Positions 20,807-28,889 of a DNA stretch of 64,000 nt are shown here, piece by piece. The position numbers and the translations under genes are program-made. Position 1 is the first letter of the stretch. Each line of letters starts with the position of its first letter. The notes beneath the pieces were generated by a model. It was not told the DNA's origin. It saw only the letters and a program-made list of their open reading frames with translations, and did no database searches. The DNA comes from Stenotrophomonas sp. BIGb0135 (GTDB lineage: Bacteria; Pseudomonadota; Gammaproteobacteria; Xanthomonadales; Xanthomonadaceae). The stretch lies in contig NZ_JANUDX010000011.1 of NCBI RefSeq assembly GCF_024810105.1, positions 62,001-126,000 of the forward strand, in the 5' to 3' direction.

Positions 20807-21084
20807 CAGCCGACCGACGGTCGGCTCTACGGTGGGGCGGGTGTGCGTGCAGCCGAGCAACGGTTGGATCTACGGTGGGGCGGGTGTGCGCGCAGCCGAC
20901 CAACGGTCGGCTCTACGGTGGGCGGGGTGTGCGTGCAGCCGACCGACGGTCGGCTCTACGGCGGGGCGGGTGTGCGCGCAGCCGAGCAACGGTCGGCTCT
21001 ATGGTGGGCGGGGGGTGCGTGCAGCCGACCAACGGTCGGCTCTACGGTGGGCCGGATCCGGGTAGAGCCGACCGTTGGTCGGCT
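20807..21084. repeat. SMAG array 2: six direct 43-bp units plus one inverted
   Basis: CAGCCGACCAACGG-type units (or GAC/GAG variants) begin at 20807, 20850, 20893, 20936, 20979 and 21022, exactly 43 bases apart, with a GGTGGGGCGGGTGTGCG-like spacer. A seventh unit in opposite orientation begins with GTAG at 21062. The array fills the 308-base gap between two convergent genes (the 184-residue protein and rtcR), where it may act as a two-way transcript end. Confidence 0.88.
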
Positions 21085-21106
21085 GCCGTCCGAAGCCCCG
21101 CAACGC

Positions 21107-22717
21107 TCACGCCGTATCGACCGCCCGCGCCGCCCCACGCACCTGTTCCCAGTCCAGCCCGAACTTCGCCAGGTACTTGCGCAGCCGGTCGGCATCATTG
21201 GTGCTGGCCCGCTGCGCGCGCGACACCGCGAACAGTTCGCGCCCGGCCGCCGACAGCGACGCCGAGCGGGCGCACACACGCACCACGTCCTCCAGCTGCA
21301 CCCGGTCAAAGCGGTCCAGCCCGTTGACGGCCTCGCCCAGCAGCGCATCCAGCGGCGAGGCGGTCGTGCCGTCGTGCCACTGCGCGCGCAGCCGGGTGAT
21401 TTCCTCTTCCACGCCCTCGATCTGGATGCGACCGGCCGTGGCCAGCGTCGCCAGCCGCATCAGTGATGCGCCCAGGTCGCGGAAGTTGCCGCGCCAGGTC
21501 GCTTCGGCGCTGGTGGCGAAGGCCAGGTAGCGCGTCCTGGCCTCGACGTTGAAGCGCACGCGTTCGTGCTGTTCGCGCGACCATCGCTCCAGCTCGAACT
21601 CCAGGTTCGGCTCGATGTCCTCGCTGCGCTGGGCCAGGCCGGGCAACGCGTAGGTCCACAGGTTGAGCCGGGCCAGCAGGTCCTCGCGGAAGCGCCCCTG
21701 GCGCACCGCCGCCTGCAGGTCGCGATTGGTGCCGGCGATCAGCTGGAAATCGCTCTCCACCTCGCGGTCGCTGCCCACCGGCAGGAAACACTTCTCTTCC
21801 AGTGCACGCAGCAGCATGGCCTGCTCGTCCTGCCCGAGCTCGCCGATTTCATCCAGGAACAGCAGGCCCTTGTCGGCCGAGCGCAGCAGCCCGGCGCGGT
21901 CGGCCGAGGCTCCGGTGTAGGCGCCCTTGGTATGGCCGAACAGCGTGCTCATCGCCCCATCGCCGCGCAGGGTGGCGCAGTTCACCTCGACGAAGCGGCC
22001 CGGCAACTGGTGCTTGAGCTTCTTCAGCGCGAAGACGCGCTTGGCCAGCTGGCTCTTGCCGGCGCCGGTGGGGCCCATCAGCAGCATCGGCGCGCGCGAA
22101 CGGGTGGCCACGGTCTCGATCTGCTCGATCATCCGGTTGAACGCACCATTGCGGGTGGCGATGCCGCCCTTCAACAGGTCGCGGTCCAGCAGCTGTTGCC
22201 GGGCGAAGCGCTGGGCGATGTGGTCGTAGCGCGACAGGTCGAGGTCGATCACCGCGTACGTGCCTGCTGCCCCCGCATTCTGTTTGCGCGGGGGCGAGGT
22301 CTGCAGCAGCCGGCCGGGGAAGTGCCGGCTCTCGGCCAGCAGGAACCAGCAGATCTGGCTGACATGGGTGCCGGTGGTGATGTGGATGTAATAGTCCTCC
22401 TCGTCCGGCTGGAACGCATAGCCGGCCAGGAAGTCATGCAGGCACGCATACACCCCCTCGAACTCCCAGGGATCGGCCATGTAGGTGTCGTGCACGTGCA
22501 CGGCCATTTCCGGCGCGGTCAGTGCCAGGTCCTCACGCACCTGCGCGGCCAGCTTGCCGAAGCGACGCTCGTCCAGCAGCAGCTCGACACGGTCGGGTAC
22601 GAAGTCCTCGTGCATGCCAAGCGCCACCGTGGGCCGCCATTTCTGCCAGCGGCCGGGGCCGCTGCCCGCGTCGAGCTGGGTGCCGAGCATGCCGAACACC
22701 ACCTGTCGCTTTGCCAT
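21107..22717 (-). CDS. rtcR: Sigma-54-dependent RNA-repair regulator RtcR
   Basis: A 536-residue transcriptional activator of the rtcBA RNA-repair operon. The N-terminal half (1-180) is the RtcR/CARF-like ligand domain with YYIHITTGTHVSQICWFLLA, which in the family senses RNA ends. The AAA+ domain has Walker A GPTGAGKS (215-222), the sigma-54-contacting loop GAYTGA (265-270) and Walker B LLFLDE. The C-terminus carries a helix-turn-helix. ATG 22723 (MDMAKRQ) is also open, but AGGA sits 6 bases before the ATG at 22717, so that is preferred. It is divergent from rtcBA, the standard arrangement. Confidence 0.92.
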   Translation of the reverse strand: MAKRQVVFGMLGTQLDAGSGPGRWQKWRPTVALGMHEDFVPDRVELLLDERRFGKLAAQVREDLALTAPEMAVHVHDTYMADPWEFEGVYACLHDFLAGYAFQPDEEDYYIHITTGTHVSQICWFLLAESRHFPGRLLQTSPPRKQNAGAAGTYAVIDLDLSRYDHIAQRFARQQLLDRDLLKGGIATRNGAFNRMIEQIETVATRSRAPMLLMGPTGAGKSQLAKRVFALKKLKHQLPGRFVEVNCATLRGDGAMSTLFGHTKGAYTGASADRAGLLRSADKGLLFLDEIGELGQDEQAMLLRALEEKCFLPVGSDREVESDFQLIAGTNRDLQAAVRQGRFREDLLARLNLWTYALPGLAQRSEDIEPNLEFELERWSREQHERVRFNVEARTRYLAFATSAEATWRGNFRDLGASLMRLATLATAGRIQIEGVEEEITRLRAQWHDGTTASPLDALLGEAVNGLDRFDRVQLEDVVRVCARSASLSAAGRELFAVSRAQRASTNDADRLRKYLAKFGLDWEQVRGAARAVDTA

Positions 22718-22771
22718 ATCCATTCCTATAAAAGGCGCGCTTTGAATATATATAAAACCGAGGACAAGCGG

Positions 22772-22788
22772 GCCGGTGCCTGCCGGTG
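22772..22788 (+). promoter_or_regulatory. Direct repeat, candidate RtcR upstream site
   Basis: GCCGGTG occurs at 22772-22778 and again at 22782-22788, one helical turn apart, about 65 bases before the sigma-54 -12 element. Position fits an activator site, but nothing else supports it. An AT-rich patch (GATAATCATTATTA, 22795-22808) lies between it and the promoter and could help DNA bending. Confidence 0.25.
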
Positions 22789-22838
22789 AATGAAGATAAT
22801 CATTATTAAATCAATGACATGGAGCCAGCAGCAATAAG

Positions 22839-22855
22839 TTGGCACGCCGATTGCT
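22839..22855 (+). promoter_or_regulatory. Sigma-54 promoter of rtcBA
   Basis: TTGGCACGCCGATTGCT carries the invariant GG (22841-22842) and GC (22853-22854) separated by exactly 10 bases, and TGGCACG-N4-TTGC is the textbook sigma-54 consensus. Transcription should begin near 22865, giving a leader of about 158 bases before rtcB. The neighbouring RtcR is a sigma-54 activator, so promoter and regulator agree. Confidence 0.92.
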
Positions 22856-22939
22856 CTACCCCCTGCAGGACGCGACGAAGGCCACCACGGCCGGGTCGCT
22901 GCAGACGGTGCAGCCGCAGGGATGCGGCACGCGGCACTG

Positions 22940-22965
22940 CCCGGCTGGCAATGGGGCCAGCCGGG
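22940..22965 (+). other. Perfect hairpin in the rtcBA leader
   Basis: CCCGGCTGGC (22940-22949) and GCCAGCCGGG (22956-22965) form a 10-bp perfect stem around AATGGG, about 57 bases before the rtcB start. It is preceded by a GCGGCAC direct repeat. No T-run follows, so it is not a standard terminator; a structured leader is the simplest description. Confidence 0.6.
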
Positions 22966-23022
22966 CCGGACCGGGCGTTGCACGCACTGCTTCCCCCAGG
23001 ACATCGCACAAGGAATACGGAC

Positions 23023-24243
23023 ATGAGCAACAACTACGACGTCATCCAGCAGCCGGGCGCGGCCCCGATCAAGCTGTGGACCCGTGGCGTGGCGTTGGAA
23101 GACGCCGCCCGCGCGCAGCTGCAGAACATCGCGCAGCTGCCCTTCATCCACCGCTGGATCGCGGTCATGCCCGACGTCCACCTCGGCAAGGGCGCGACCA
23201 TCGGCTCGGTGGTGCCGACCATCGGTGCGATCATCCCGGCCGCGGTCGGCGTGGATATCGGCTGCGGCATGATCGCCACCCGCACCACGCTCACTGCCAG
23301 CGACCTGCCCGACAACCTCTCGGCAGTGCGCAGCGCGATCGAGCGCGCCGTGCCGCACGGGCGCACTGTCGGCCGTGGCCGCGACAAGGGCAGCTGGGAG
23401 ACGCCGCCGGAACTGGCCGTCGAGGGCTGGACCCAGCTGGTGGAGGACTTTGCGCTGATCTGCGAGCGCCACCCCAAGCTGAAGAACACCAACAATCTCA
23501 AGCACCTCGGCACGCTCGGCACCGGCAACCACTTCGTGGAGATCTGCCTGGACCAGGAGCAGCGCGTGTGGTTCATGCTCCACTCCGGTTCGCGTGGCGT
23601 AGGCAATGCGATCGGCACGTACTTCATCGAGCTGGCCAAGCAGGAGATGCGTCGCTGGATGATCAACCTGCCCGACCAGGACCTGGCCTACCTGCCCGAA
23701 GGCAGCACGCATTACGGCGACTACGTGTTCGCGGTCGACTGGGCGCAGCGCTTCGCGCGGATGAACCGCGAGATCATGATGCGCAACGTGGTGGCCGCGG
23801 TGCGCACGGTCATCAGCAAGCCGTTCGAGGCGCAGGCCGAGGCGGTCAACTGCCACCACAACTATGTCAGCCGCGAGCACCACTACGGCAAGGACGTCAT
23901 GGTCACCCGCAAGGGCGCGGTGAGCGCACGCAAGGGCGAGCTGGGTATCATCCCCGGCAGCATGGGGGCCAAGAGCTTCATCGTGCGCGGGCTCGGCAAC
24001 GAGGAAAGCTTCAACAGCTGCAGCCACGGCGCCGGCCGCGTGATGAGCCGTACCCAGGCGCGCAAGCTGATCAGCGTGGACGACCACGCCAAGGCCACGG
24101 CGCACGTCGAATGCCGCAAGGACGTGGAGGTGGTCGACGAGTCGCCGGCCGCCTACAAGCCGATCGAGGCGGTGATGGCGGCACAGCGCGACCTGGTGGA
24201 GATCATGCACACGCTGCGCCAGGTGGTATGCGTCAAGGGCTAG
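23023..24243 (+). CDS. rtcB: RNA-splicing ligase RtcB
   Basis: A 406-residue GTP- and Mn-dependent RNA ligase that joins 2',3'-cyclic phosphate or 3'-phosphate to 5'-hydroxyl RNA ends. The metal site is D78 and C81 in VGVDIGCGM, with HNYVSREHHYGKD contributing further ligands. The guanylylated histidine is H335 in SCSHGAGR. LGTGNHFVEI is the conserved GTGNH segment. Length is normal. The frame continues upstream to 22819, but ATG 23023 has AAGGA at the right distance and matches MSNNYDV of the family. It is the first gene of the sigma-54-driven rtcBA unit. Confidence 0.95.
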   Translation: MSNNYDVIQQPGAAPIKLWTRGVALEDAARAQLQNIAQLPFIHRWIAVMPDVHLGKGATIGSVVPTIGAIIPAAVGVDIGCGMIATRTTLTASDLPDNLSAVRSAIERAVPHGRTVGRGRDKGSWETPPELAVEGWTQLVEDFALICERHPKLKNTNNLKHLGTLGTGNHFVEICLDQEQRVWFMLHSGSRGVGNAIGTYFIELAKQEMRRWMINLPDQDLAYLPEGSTHYGDYVFAVDWAQRFARMNREIMMRNVVAAVRTVISKPFEAQAEAVNCHHNYVSREHHYGKDVMVTRKGAVSARKGELGIIPGSMGAKSFIVRGLGNEESFNSCSHGAGRVMSRTQARKLISVDDHAKATAHVECRKDVEVVDESPAAYKPIEAVMAAQRDLVEIMHTLRQVVCVKG

Positions 24244-24250
24244 GGCAATC

Positions 24251-24277
24251 GCGCGCGGCGTACACTGCGCCGCGCGC
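24251..24277 (+). other. Hairpin between rtcB and rtcA
   Basis: GCGCGCGGCG (24251-24260) and CGCCGCGCGC (24268-24277) form a 10-bp perfect stem in the 49-base gap, ending just before the rtcA ribosome site. It may adjust the level of rtcA relative to rtcB. Confidence 0.5.
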
Positions 24278-24292
24278 AGGAGGAACACACAC

Positions 24293-25309
24293 ATGGACAT
24301 GATCGAGATCGACGGCAGCCAGGGCGGCGGCCAGCTGCTGCGCTCGGCGCTGACGCTGAGCCTGTGCACCGGCATCGGCTTCACCATCCAGGACATCCGC
24401 GCCAGGCGCCGTCGTCCCGGCCTGATGCGCCAGCACCTCACCGCGGTCAACGCGGCCGCGCGGGTGGGCAGCGCCTGCACGCACGGTGCGGAGCTCGGTG
24501 CCACCGCACTGCGCTTCGAGCCGGGCCCGGTGTGCGCGGGCGAGTACCAGTTCGCTACCGGCAGCGCCGGCTCGGCCACGCTGGTGCTGCAGACCGTGCT
24601 CCCGGCACTGTGGCAGGCCGATGCGCCGTCGCGGCTGCGGCTGGAAGGCGGCACCCACAACCCCCTGGCACCCAGCGCGGATTTCATCGCCGACGCCTAC
24701 CTGCCGGCCTTGGCGAAGATGGGCGTGCAGGCGTCGCTGCAGCTGCAGCAGCATGGCTTCCACCCGGCCGGCGGCGGCGTCATGCAGGTCGAGGTGGCGC
24801 CGTGCGCGGCGCTGCAGCCGCGCGTGTTCGACGCGCGCGGCGCGCTGGCTTCGATGGAGGCCAAGGTGCTGATGTCCGGGCTGCCCGGCGACATCGGCCT
24901 GCGCGAGCTGCAGGTGCTGGCCGAAAAACTCGGCGTGGACCCGCATCCGCGCCACGTGCACGCGGTGCGCCCGGCATTGGGCCCGGGCAACGTGGCGCTG
25001 GTGCATGTGCGCCATGCCGAGCATGTGGAGGTCTTCAGCGGCCACGGCGAGCGCGGCGTGTCGGCCGAGCAGGTCGGCGCGCGCCTGGCCGGGCAGGTGC
25101 GCCAGTACCTGCAGGGTAGCGGCTGCGTCGGTGAGTACCTGTCCGACCAGCTGCTGTTGCCGATGGCGCTGGCCGGCGCCGGCGCCTTCACCACCCGGGC
25201 GATCAGCGCGCACCTGGCCAGCAACGCACGCCTGATCGAAAAATTCCTGCCGGTCGAGTTCGACTGGCAGCCGCACGACGGCGGGTGGCGGGTGACGGTC
25301 AGTCGTTGA
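24293..25309 (+). CDS. rtcA: RNA 3'-terminal phosphate cyclase
   Basis: A 338-residue ATP-dependent cyclase that turns RNA 3'-phosphate into 2',3'-cyclic phosphate, the substrate type used by RtcB. The N-terminal IDGSQGGGQLLRSALTLS is the family signature, and the adenylylated histidine is expected at H307 in ISAHLASNARLI. AGGAGGAA lies 8 bases before the ATG at 24293; ATG 24299 is a possible alternative. Same unit as rtcB. Family length is normal. Confidence 0.94.
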   Translation: MDMIEIDGSQGGGQLLRSALTLSLCTGIGFTIQDIRARRRRPGLMRQHLTAVNAAARVGSACTHGAELGATALRFEPGPVCAGEYQFATGSAGSATLVLQTVLPALWQADAPSRLRLEGGTHNPLAPSADFIADAYLPALAKMGVQASLQLQQHGFHPAGGGVMQVEVAPCAALQPRVFDARGALASMEAKVLMSGLPGDIGLRELQVLAEKLGVDPHPRHVHAVRPALGPGNVALVHVRHAEHVEVFSGHGERGVSAEQVGARLAGQVRQYLQGSGCVGEYLSDQLLLPMALAGAGAFTTRAISAHLASNARLIEKFLPVEFDWQPHDGGWRVTVSR

Positions 25310-25730
25310 CCGCGCGCGCCACCTCCCTGCGCGGCCATCGCCACGCCACCACCACGGTGGCCAGCGACAGCGCAATCTCGATCACCCCCAGGGTGAGGTA
25401 GAACCACCATGCGCCGGGCATCGTCAACAGCATGATGGCCGCGTACACCAGGCCGAAGCCGATGTTGAGCCAGCGCGCCAGCGACGCCGGCGCCACCAGC
25501 GACAGCAGCACCATCAGTGCCGGGATCGCCAGCATGACGGCCGTGCCCACCAGCGTGCCTTCGCTGACCGGTCCGACCGGGCCGGTGCCGTTGATCATGC
25601 CCTGCAACTTGCCTGGCACGTACAGGCCGAAGTAGTCGCCGTAGATGTAGCAGAACATCAGCGCGGTCCACAGCGCCGACAGCTTGAAACGCACGTGGAC
25701 CGGTATGTCATGCAACGCGGATGTGCTCAT
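25299..25730 (-). CDS. DUF6326-like small membrane protein
   Basis: A 143-residue protein with four membrane segments, near residues 15-35, 55-80, 85-105 and 110-130. MFCYIYGDYFGLYVPGKLQG and a final VAWRWPRREVAR are characteristic of a family of unknown function I take to be DUF6326. The frame is open further upstream, but ATG 25730 begins the homologous part. Its stop overlaps the convergent rtcA stop region by 11 bases, and its start overlaps the end of the DUF4386 gene, so the two are one unit. Confidence 0.75.
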   Translation of the reverse strand: MSTSALHDIPVHVRFKLSALWTALMFCYIYGDYFGLYVPGKLQGMINGTGPVGPVSEGTLVGTAVMLAIPALMVLLSLVAPASLARWLNIGFGLVYAAIMLLTMPGAWWFYLTLGVIEIALSLATVVVAWRWPRREVARAVND

Positions 25731-26460
25731 GGCCGTTCTCGTCGGGAAAGTGGGATGCGGGCGGCGGCGGGCCGGCCATGCTGGCCCGTGCCCCGAACAG
25801 GGCCAGCCACAGGCCGCTGCCGATCTCGCCGAGCGAGGCCGGCAGCGTGGCGTAGTCGGAGAGCACCGTCGCGGCATAGCCGGGGATCAGCAGCTCGCCA
25901 AACACATTGAGCAGGTAGCCGACGCCGCCGAGCATCAGCAGCACGCCGAGCGCGCGCGGGATGGCGCGCGTACGCCACACCAGCCAGCCGAACGGCAGCA
26001 GCCACAGGCCCCAGAACATACTGGCCAGGAAGATCTGGCTGCTCCAGCTTTTCAATGCGGCCATCGCCAGCATCTGCAGCTGCCCCGCCGCCAGCACCCT
26101 CGCCAGCGCCGGGTCGGTGAGCAGGTTCACCGCGTCCAGGCGATGGGCCAGCGCGGCCAGCGCGATCGGTACACCCGTGACCGCCAGTGCCACCATCAGC
26201 GTGGCGGCCGGCCGATGCGCGGCGGCGAACACGCGGTACAGCAGCAGCGGCAACAACAGGAAGGCGATCTGCTCCAGGGCGAAGGCGGCGATGCCGGCGC
26301 GGAACAGGCCGGCCTGCGCGGTCACGTTGGCCAGGGTGGCGGCGGGATCGTCGCCGACGCTGATCCGGGAGGGCACGTAGGCCAGGCTGAAGATGCCGGT
26401 GGCGATCACCACCAGATACACCGCGCCGGCCAGGCGGCCGGTCCGCTGCTGCATTGCCAT
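25708..26460 (-). CDS. DUF4386 family membrane protein
   Basis: A 250-residue membrane protein with about six to seven helices. TGRLAGAVYLVVIATGIFSL at the N-terminus is typical of DUF4386, and the last third (LPFGWLVWRTRAIPRALGVLL, then GELLIPGY) is also family-like. Function is unknown. ATG 26460 (MAMQQR) was chosen; ATG 26454 is close. The C-terminal tail beyond residue 230 is Pro/His rich and overlaps the next gene by 23 bases, suggesting translational coupling. Confidence 0.78.
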   Translation of the reverse strand: MAMQQRTGRLAGAVYLVVIATGIFSLAYVPSRISVGDDPAATLANVTAQAGLFRAGIAAFALEQIAFLLLPLLLYRVFAAAHRPAATLMVALAVTGVPIALAALAHRLDAVNLLTDPALARVLAAGQLQMLAMAALKSWSSQIFLASMFWGLWLLPFGWLVWRTRAIPRALGVLLMLGGVGYLLNVFGELLIPGYAATVLSDYATLPASLGEIGSGLWLALFGARASMAGPPPPASHFPDENGHEHIRVA

Positions 26461-26714
26461 CGCGCCGCTCCGGGTACCGGTGGGAAGGACCGGTTGCCGC
26501 CACCGTACGGGGCCGGTCAGGCGGCGGTGACTGCCGGAAGTCACGCGCCGACGGACGGTAGGACAGCGCATCGCCGGTGCCGGCGGCCACCACCGCCGCG
26601 ACTCGTCGGCTCCGACCCGGCACTCATCCCGGATTTGCCGGGATTCGTCGCGTGCCGCTTGTGGGGCCGCGGCCCGGCGCCCAGAGTCTGGCGCTGTCCG
26701 CTGGGAGCGCGCAA

Positions 26715-26987
26715 ATGAACAAGGGAATTCCGTACCTGCTGGCTGTTCTTGTCGCGCTGACGCTGTCGGCGGGCTGGGCGGCGCCGGTGCTGGCCCTGTT
26801 CGAGCATGCGTACAGCTGCCTGCAGGGCGGTGGCGGGCTGGACCTGGTGCGGCTGCGCTGCGAACCCCGCCCCGACGGCCTGGGCGCACTGCTGGGGTCC
26901 TGGCCGTTCTGGGCGACCGCCGCGGGACTGGCGGCATCGGCACTGGCCGCCACGCGTCTGCCGCGGTGGCCCCGGTCACTACGCTGA
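26715..26987 (+). CDS. Small hypothetical membrane protein
   Basis: A 90-residue protein with two hydrophobic segments, about 6-28 ([20 protein letters not shown]) and 60-80 ([20 protein letters not shown]), and two cysteines between them. GGGAGCG precedes the ATG. No family was recognised. It is divergent from the DUF4386 gene and 71 bases ahead of an acetyltransferase. It could be a chance frame in GC-rich DNA, but the ordered two-helix layout favours a real gene. Confidence 0.5.
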   Translation: MNKGIPYLLAVLVALTLSAGWAAPVLALFEHAYSCLQGGGGLDLVRLRCEPRPDGLGALLGSWPFWATAAGLAASALAATRLPRWPRSLR

Positions 26988-27058
26988 ACGCGCGTCGCGG
27001 GGCGCACCCCGCGCGGGCCGAACACGGCATCATCAGCAGCCCGAAGCAAGGATCGACC

Positions 27059-27619
27059 ATGGCGCTGAGCGAAAAGGAAAAGATGCTGTCCGGCCAGCCG
27101 TACCGGCCGGGCGACCCGGAACTGCAGGCCGCGATGGCCGCGGCCAAGCACTGGATGGTGCGTTACAACGCCGCCCTGGCCGAATCGCCGTCGGGGCGCC
27201 GCGAGCTGCTGCGCGAGCGACTGGGCGAGGTCGGCGATGGCGCGGTGATCCGCCCGCCGTTCCATTGCGACTACGGCAGCCACATCCGCCTGGGCGCCGG
27301 CGTCTTCCTCAACTACAACTGCGTGATCCTCGACGTGGCCGAGGTCAGCATCGGCGAGGGCACCCAGATCGGCCCGGCCGTGCAGATCTACGCGGCCGAC
27401 CATCCCCGTGACCCGCAGGCCCGGGCGAGCGGGCTGGAACTGGCCCGGCCGGTGCGGATCGGCCGCAATGTCTGGATCGGCGGCGGCGCCATCGTGCTGC
27501 CCGGGGTCAGCATCGGCGACGGGGCGGTGGTCGGCGCCGGCAGCGTGGTCACCCGCGACGTGCCGGCTGGCGCGACGGTGGTCGGCAACCCGGCCCGGGC
27601 CGTACCGCCGCGCGATTGA
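27059..27619 (+). CDS. Maltose/galactoside O-acetyltransferase family protein
   Basis: A 186-residue left-handed beta-helix acetyltransferase of the Maa/LacA/NodL type. The N-terminal helical segment [17 protein letters not shown] is the Mac domain, followed by hexapeptide repeats ([46 protein letters not shown]). The likely catalytic histidine is H115 in YAADHPRDP. It transfers acetyl from acetyl-CoA to a sugar hydroxyl in the cytoplasm; the natural sugar is uncertain. AAGGA precedes the ATG. The frame is open upstream but Mac homology starts at 27059. Confidence 0.88.
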   Translation: MALSEKEKMLSGQPYRPGDPELQAAMAAAKHWMVRYNAALAESPSGRRELLRERLGEVGDGAVIRPPFHCDYGSHIRLGAGVFLNYNCVILDVAEVSIGEGTQIGPAVQIYAADHPRDPQARASGLELARPVRIGRNVWIGGGAIVLPGVSIGDGAVVGAGSVVTRDVPAGATVVGNPARAVPPRD

Positions 27620-27693
27620 TCCGGCTCAAGGCGTGGCGTCCACAGGGGGTGTGCAATGGTAGCCATCCCCTTTCCCCTGGATGGAGCCGTGCC

Positions 27694-28140
27694 ATGTACA
27701 AGCGAATCCTGATTGCCACCGACGGGTCGGAGCTGTCCGAAAAAGGGCTGCTCAAGGGGCTTGAACTGGCCAGGGACCTGGATGCCGAGGTCGATATCGT
27801 GACGGTGTCCGAGCCGTGGGCGGTGGGCATGTACGACGCGATGGGCTGGAGCGTGGGCTACATGAACAGCCCCGAGTACAAGGCCGACCGCGAAGAGACC
27901 GCGCAGAAGCTGCTGGCGCCGGCCAAGGCCACCGCCGAGGCCCAGGGCCTTCGCGCCAACGTCGTCCACGTGCTGGACCGCTACGCCGCCGACGGCATCA
28001 TCGATACCGCCACCGAGCGCAGCAGCGACCTCATCGTGATGACCTCGCACGGCCGCCGTGGCGTCACCCGCGTATTGCTGGGCAGCCAGACCGCCGAGGT
28101 GCTGGCCCGCAGCACCGTGCCGGTGCTGGTGATCCGCTGA
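27694..28140 (+). CDS. Universal stress protein (UspA family)
   Basis: A 148-residue single-domain Usp. MYKRILIATDGSELSEKGL opens the fold and the ATP-binding signature is present at the end: GRRGVTRVLLGSQTAEVLAR (G-2x-G-9x-G-S). Cytoplasmic, stress-associated; precise role not deducible. The frame runs upstream to 27616, but ATG 27694 has GGATGGAG about 9 bases upstream and starts the domain. Confidence 0.92.
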   Translation: MYKRILIATDGSELSEKGLLKGLELARDLDAEVDIVTVSEPWAVGMYDAMGWSVGYMNSPEYKADREETAQKLLAPAKATAEAQGLRANVVHVLDRYAADGIIDTATERSSDLIVMTSHGRRGVTRVLLGSQTAEVLARSTVPVLVIR

Positions 28141-28189
28141 CGACCGGCACTGCCTGGCGCGGGGCCGCCTCGACGGCGGCGCGTTCGGT

Positions 28190-28429
28190 TCAGTCGCGCA
28201 GCTTCAGCGTCTGCGACTCATCCAGGCTGCCGTCGGGCTGCAGCACCACGTAGCGTTCGCCGGCGCGGTCGAACAGCACCGGGATCGGGTCGCGGAACAG
28301 CGGGCGGCGCACGAAGCGCAGCTGCCAGCCAAAATGTTCCAGCGTCTCCACCGCCTGGCGTTGCTCGGCGGTGAGTCCGGCCCGCAGCTGGACGGGATCG
28401 GGGGGCTGGCGGCGTTCGGGTGTATTCAT
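28190..28429 (-). CDS. Small conserved protein of unknown function
   Basis: A 79-residue soluble protein. The segment EHFGWQLRFVRRPLFRDPIPVLF, then RYVVLQPDGSLDES, is well ordered and looks conserved. No name is known to me. Start set at the ATG at 28429, because the upstream extension is Arg-rich out-of-frame translation of the gap. It lies downstream of the DUF2782 lipoprotein gene on the same strand. Confidence 0.65.
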   Translation of the reverse strand: MNTPERRQPPDPVQLRAGLTAEQRQAVETLEHFGWQLRFVRRPLFRDPIPVLFDRAGERYVVLQPDGSLDESQTLKLRD

Positions 28430-28514
28430 CCGGTACAACGAAGCGGCAGGGGAGACAGCTGCGCCTGCAAGCGGCGTTCCAGCACCGCAGGCAGGGGCAG
28501 CGCGGCGGCGGCGG

Positions 28515-28793
28515 TCACCAGCTGTAGAGCTTCCAGTACACCGGCGAGACGCCGTCCTTGTCGCTGTCCATGCGGCCATCGCCGTTGCGGTCGTACATGT
28601 AGTACGGCGCACCCTGCGCCGGGGTCACCTTGACCATGCGCAGCTGGCCACCGACCCGGTATTCGTCGATCGTATCGCCATTGGCCAGGGTCTTGTTCGT
28701 GACATCGGCGCCGCTGACATCCACCGGGGGCATGCCGCCGGAGGTGGCGCAACCGGCCAGTGCGAGCAGGCCAACCAGCAACAGGGTTCTCAT
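28515..28793 (-). CDS. DUF2782-type lipoprotein
   Basis: A 92-residue predicted lipoprotein with lipobox LAGC (Cys15). The mature part IDEYRVGGQLRMVKVTP then PYYMYDRNGDG matches DUF2782, commonly found next to polA in gammaproteobacteria, as here, where polA is divergent 96 bases away. Function unknown, envelope location expected. ATG 28793 is chosen because it begins the signal sequence. Confidence 0.85.
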   Translation of the reverse strand: MRTLLLVGLLALAGCATSGGMPPVDVSGADVTNKTLANGDTIDEYRVGGQLRMVKVTPAQGAPYYMYDRNGDGRMDSDKDGVSPVYWKLYSW

Positions 28794-28877
28794 GGGCCGA
28801 GGTCCTAGGGCGAGGGGAGCCCGATTATGCCCCACGTACCGTGAGCCGCGTGCCTAGGGCGCGCCGGGCCGGGCGCG

Positions 28878-28889
28878 TAGAATCGTCGC
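28878..28889 (+). promoter_or_regulatory. -10-like box just upstream of polA
   Basis: TAGAAT at 28878-28883 has its last base 7 bases before the polA ATG, predicting a leaderless polA transcript. There is no purine-rich ribosome site between it and the ATG. No convincing -35 at normal spacing. Confidence 0.42.

Noticed and set aside
19701..20903. Minus-strand open frame with repeated SRAWLGST segments
   Set aside because: The repeats are translation of the SMAG palindromes; no ribosome site or family.
19840..21084. CRISPR-like regularly spaced repeats
   Set aside because: Repeats are palindromic GTAG units with spacers that are themselves repeated, there is no cas gene, and spacing differs from array to array.
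20765..21466. Plus-strand frame with repeated Gly/Arg-rich segments through SMAG array 2
   Set aside because: It reads through REP units into antisense of rtcR and has no coding character.
22795..22808. Fur box
   Set aside because: Only about the 3' two thirds of a Fur consensus is present and no iron gene is nearby; retained only as an AT-rich patch.
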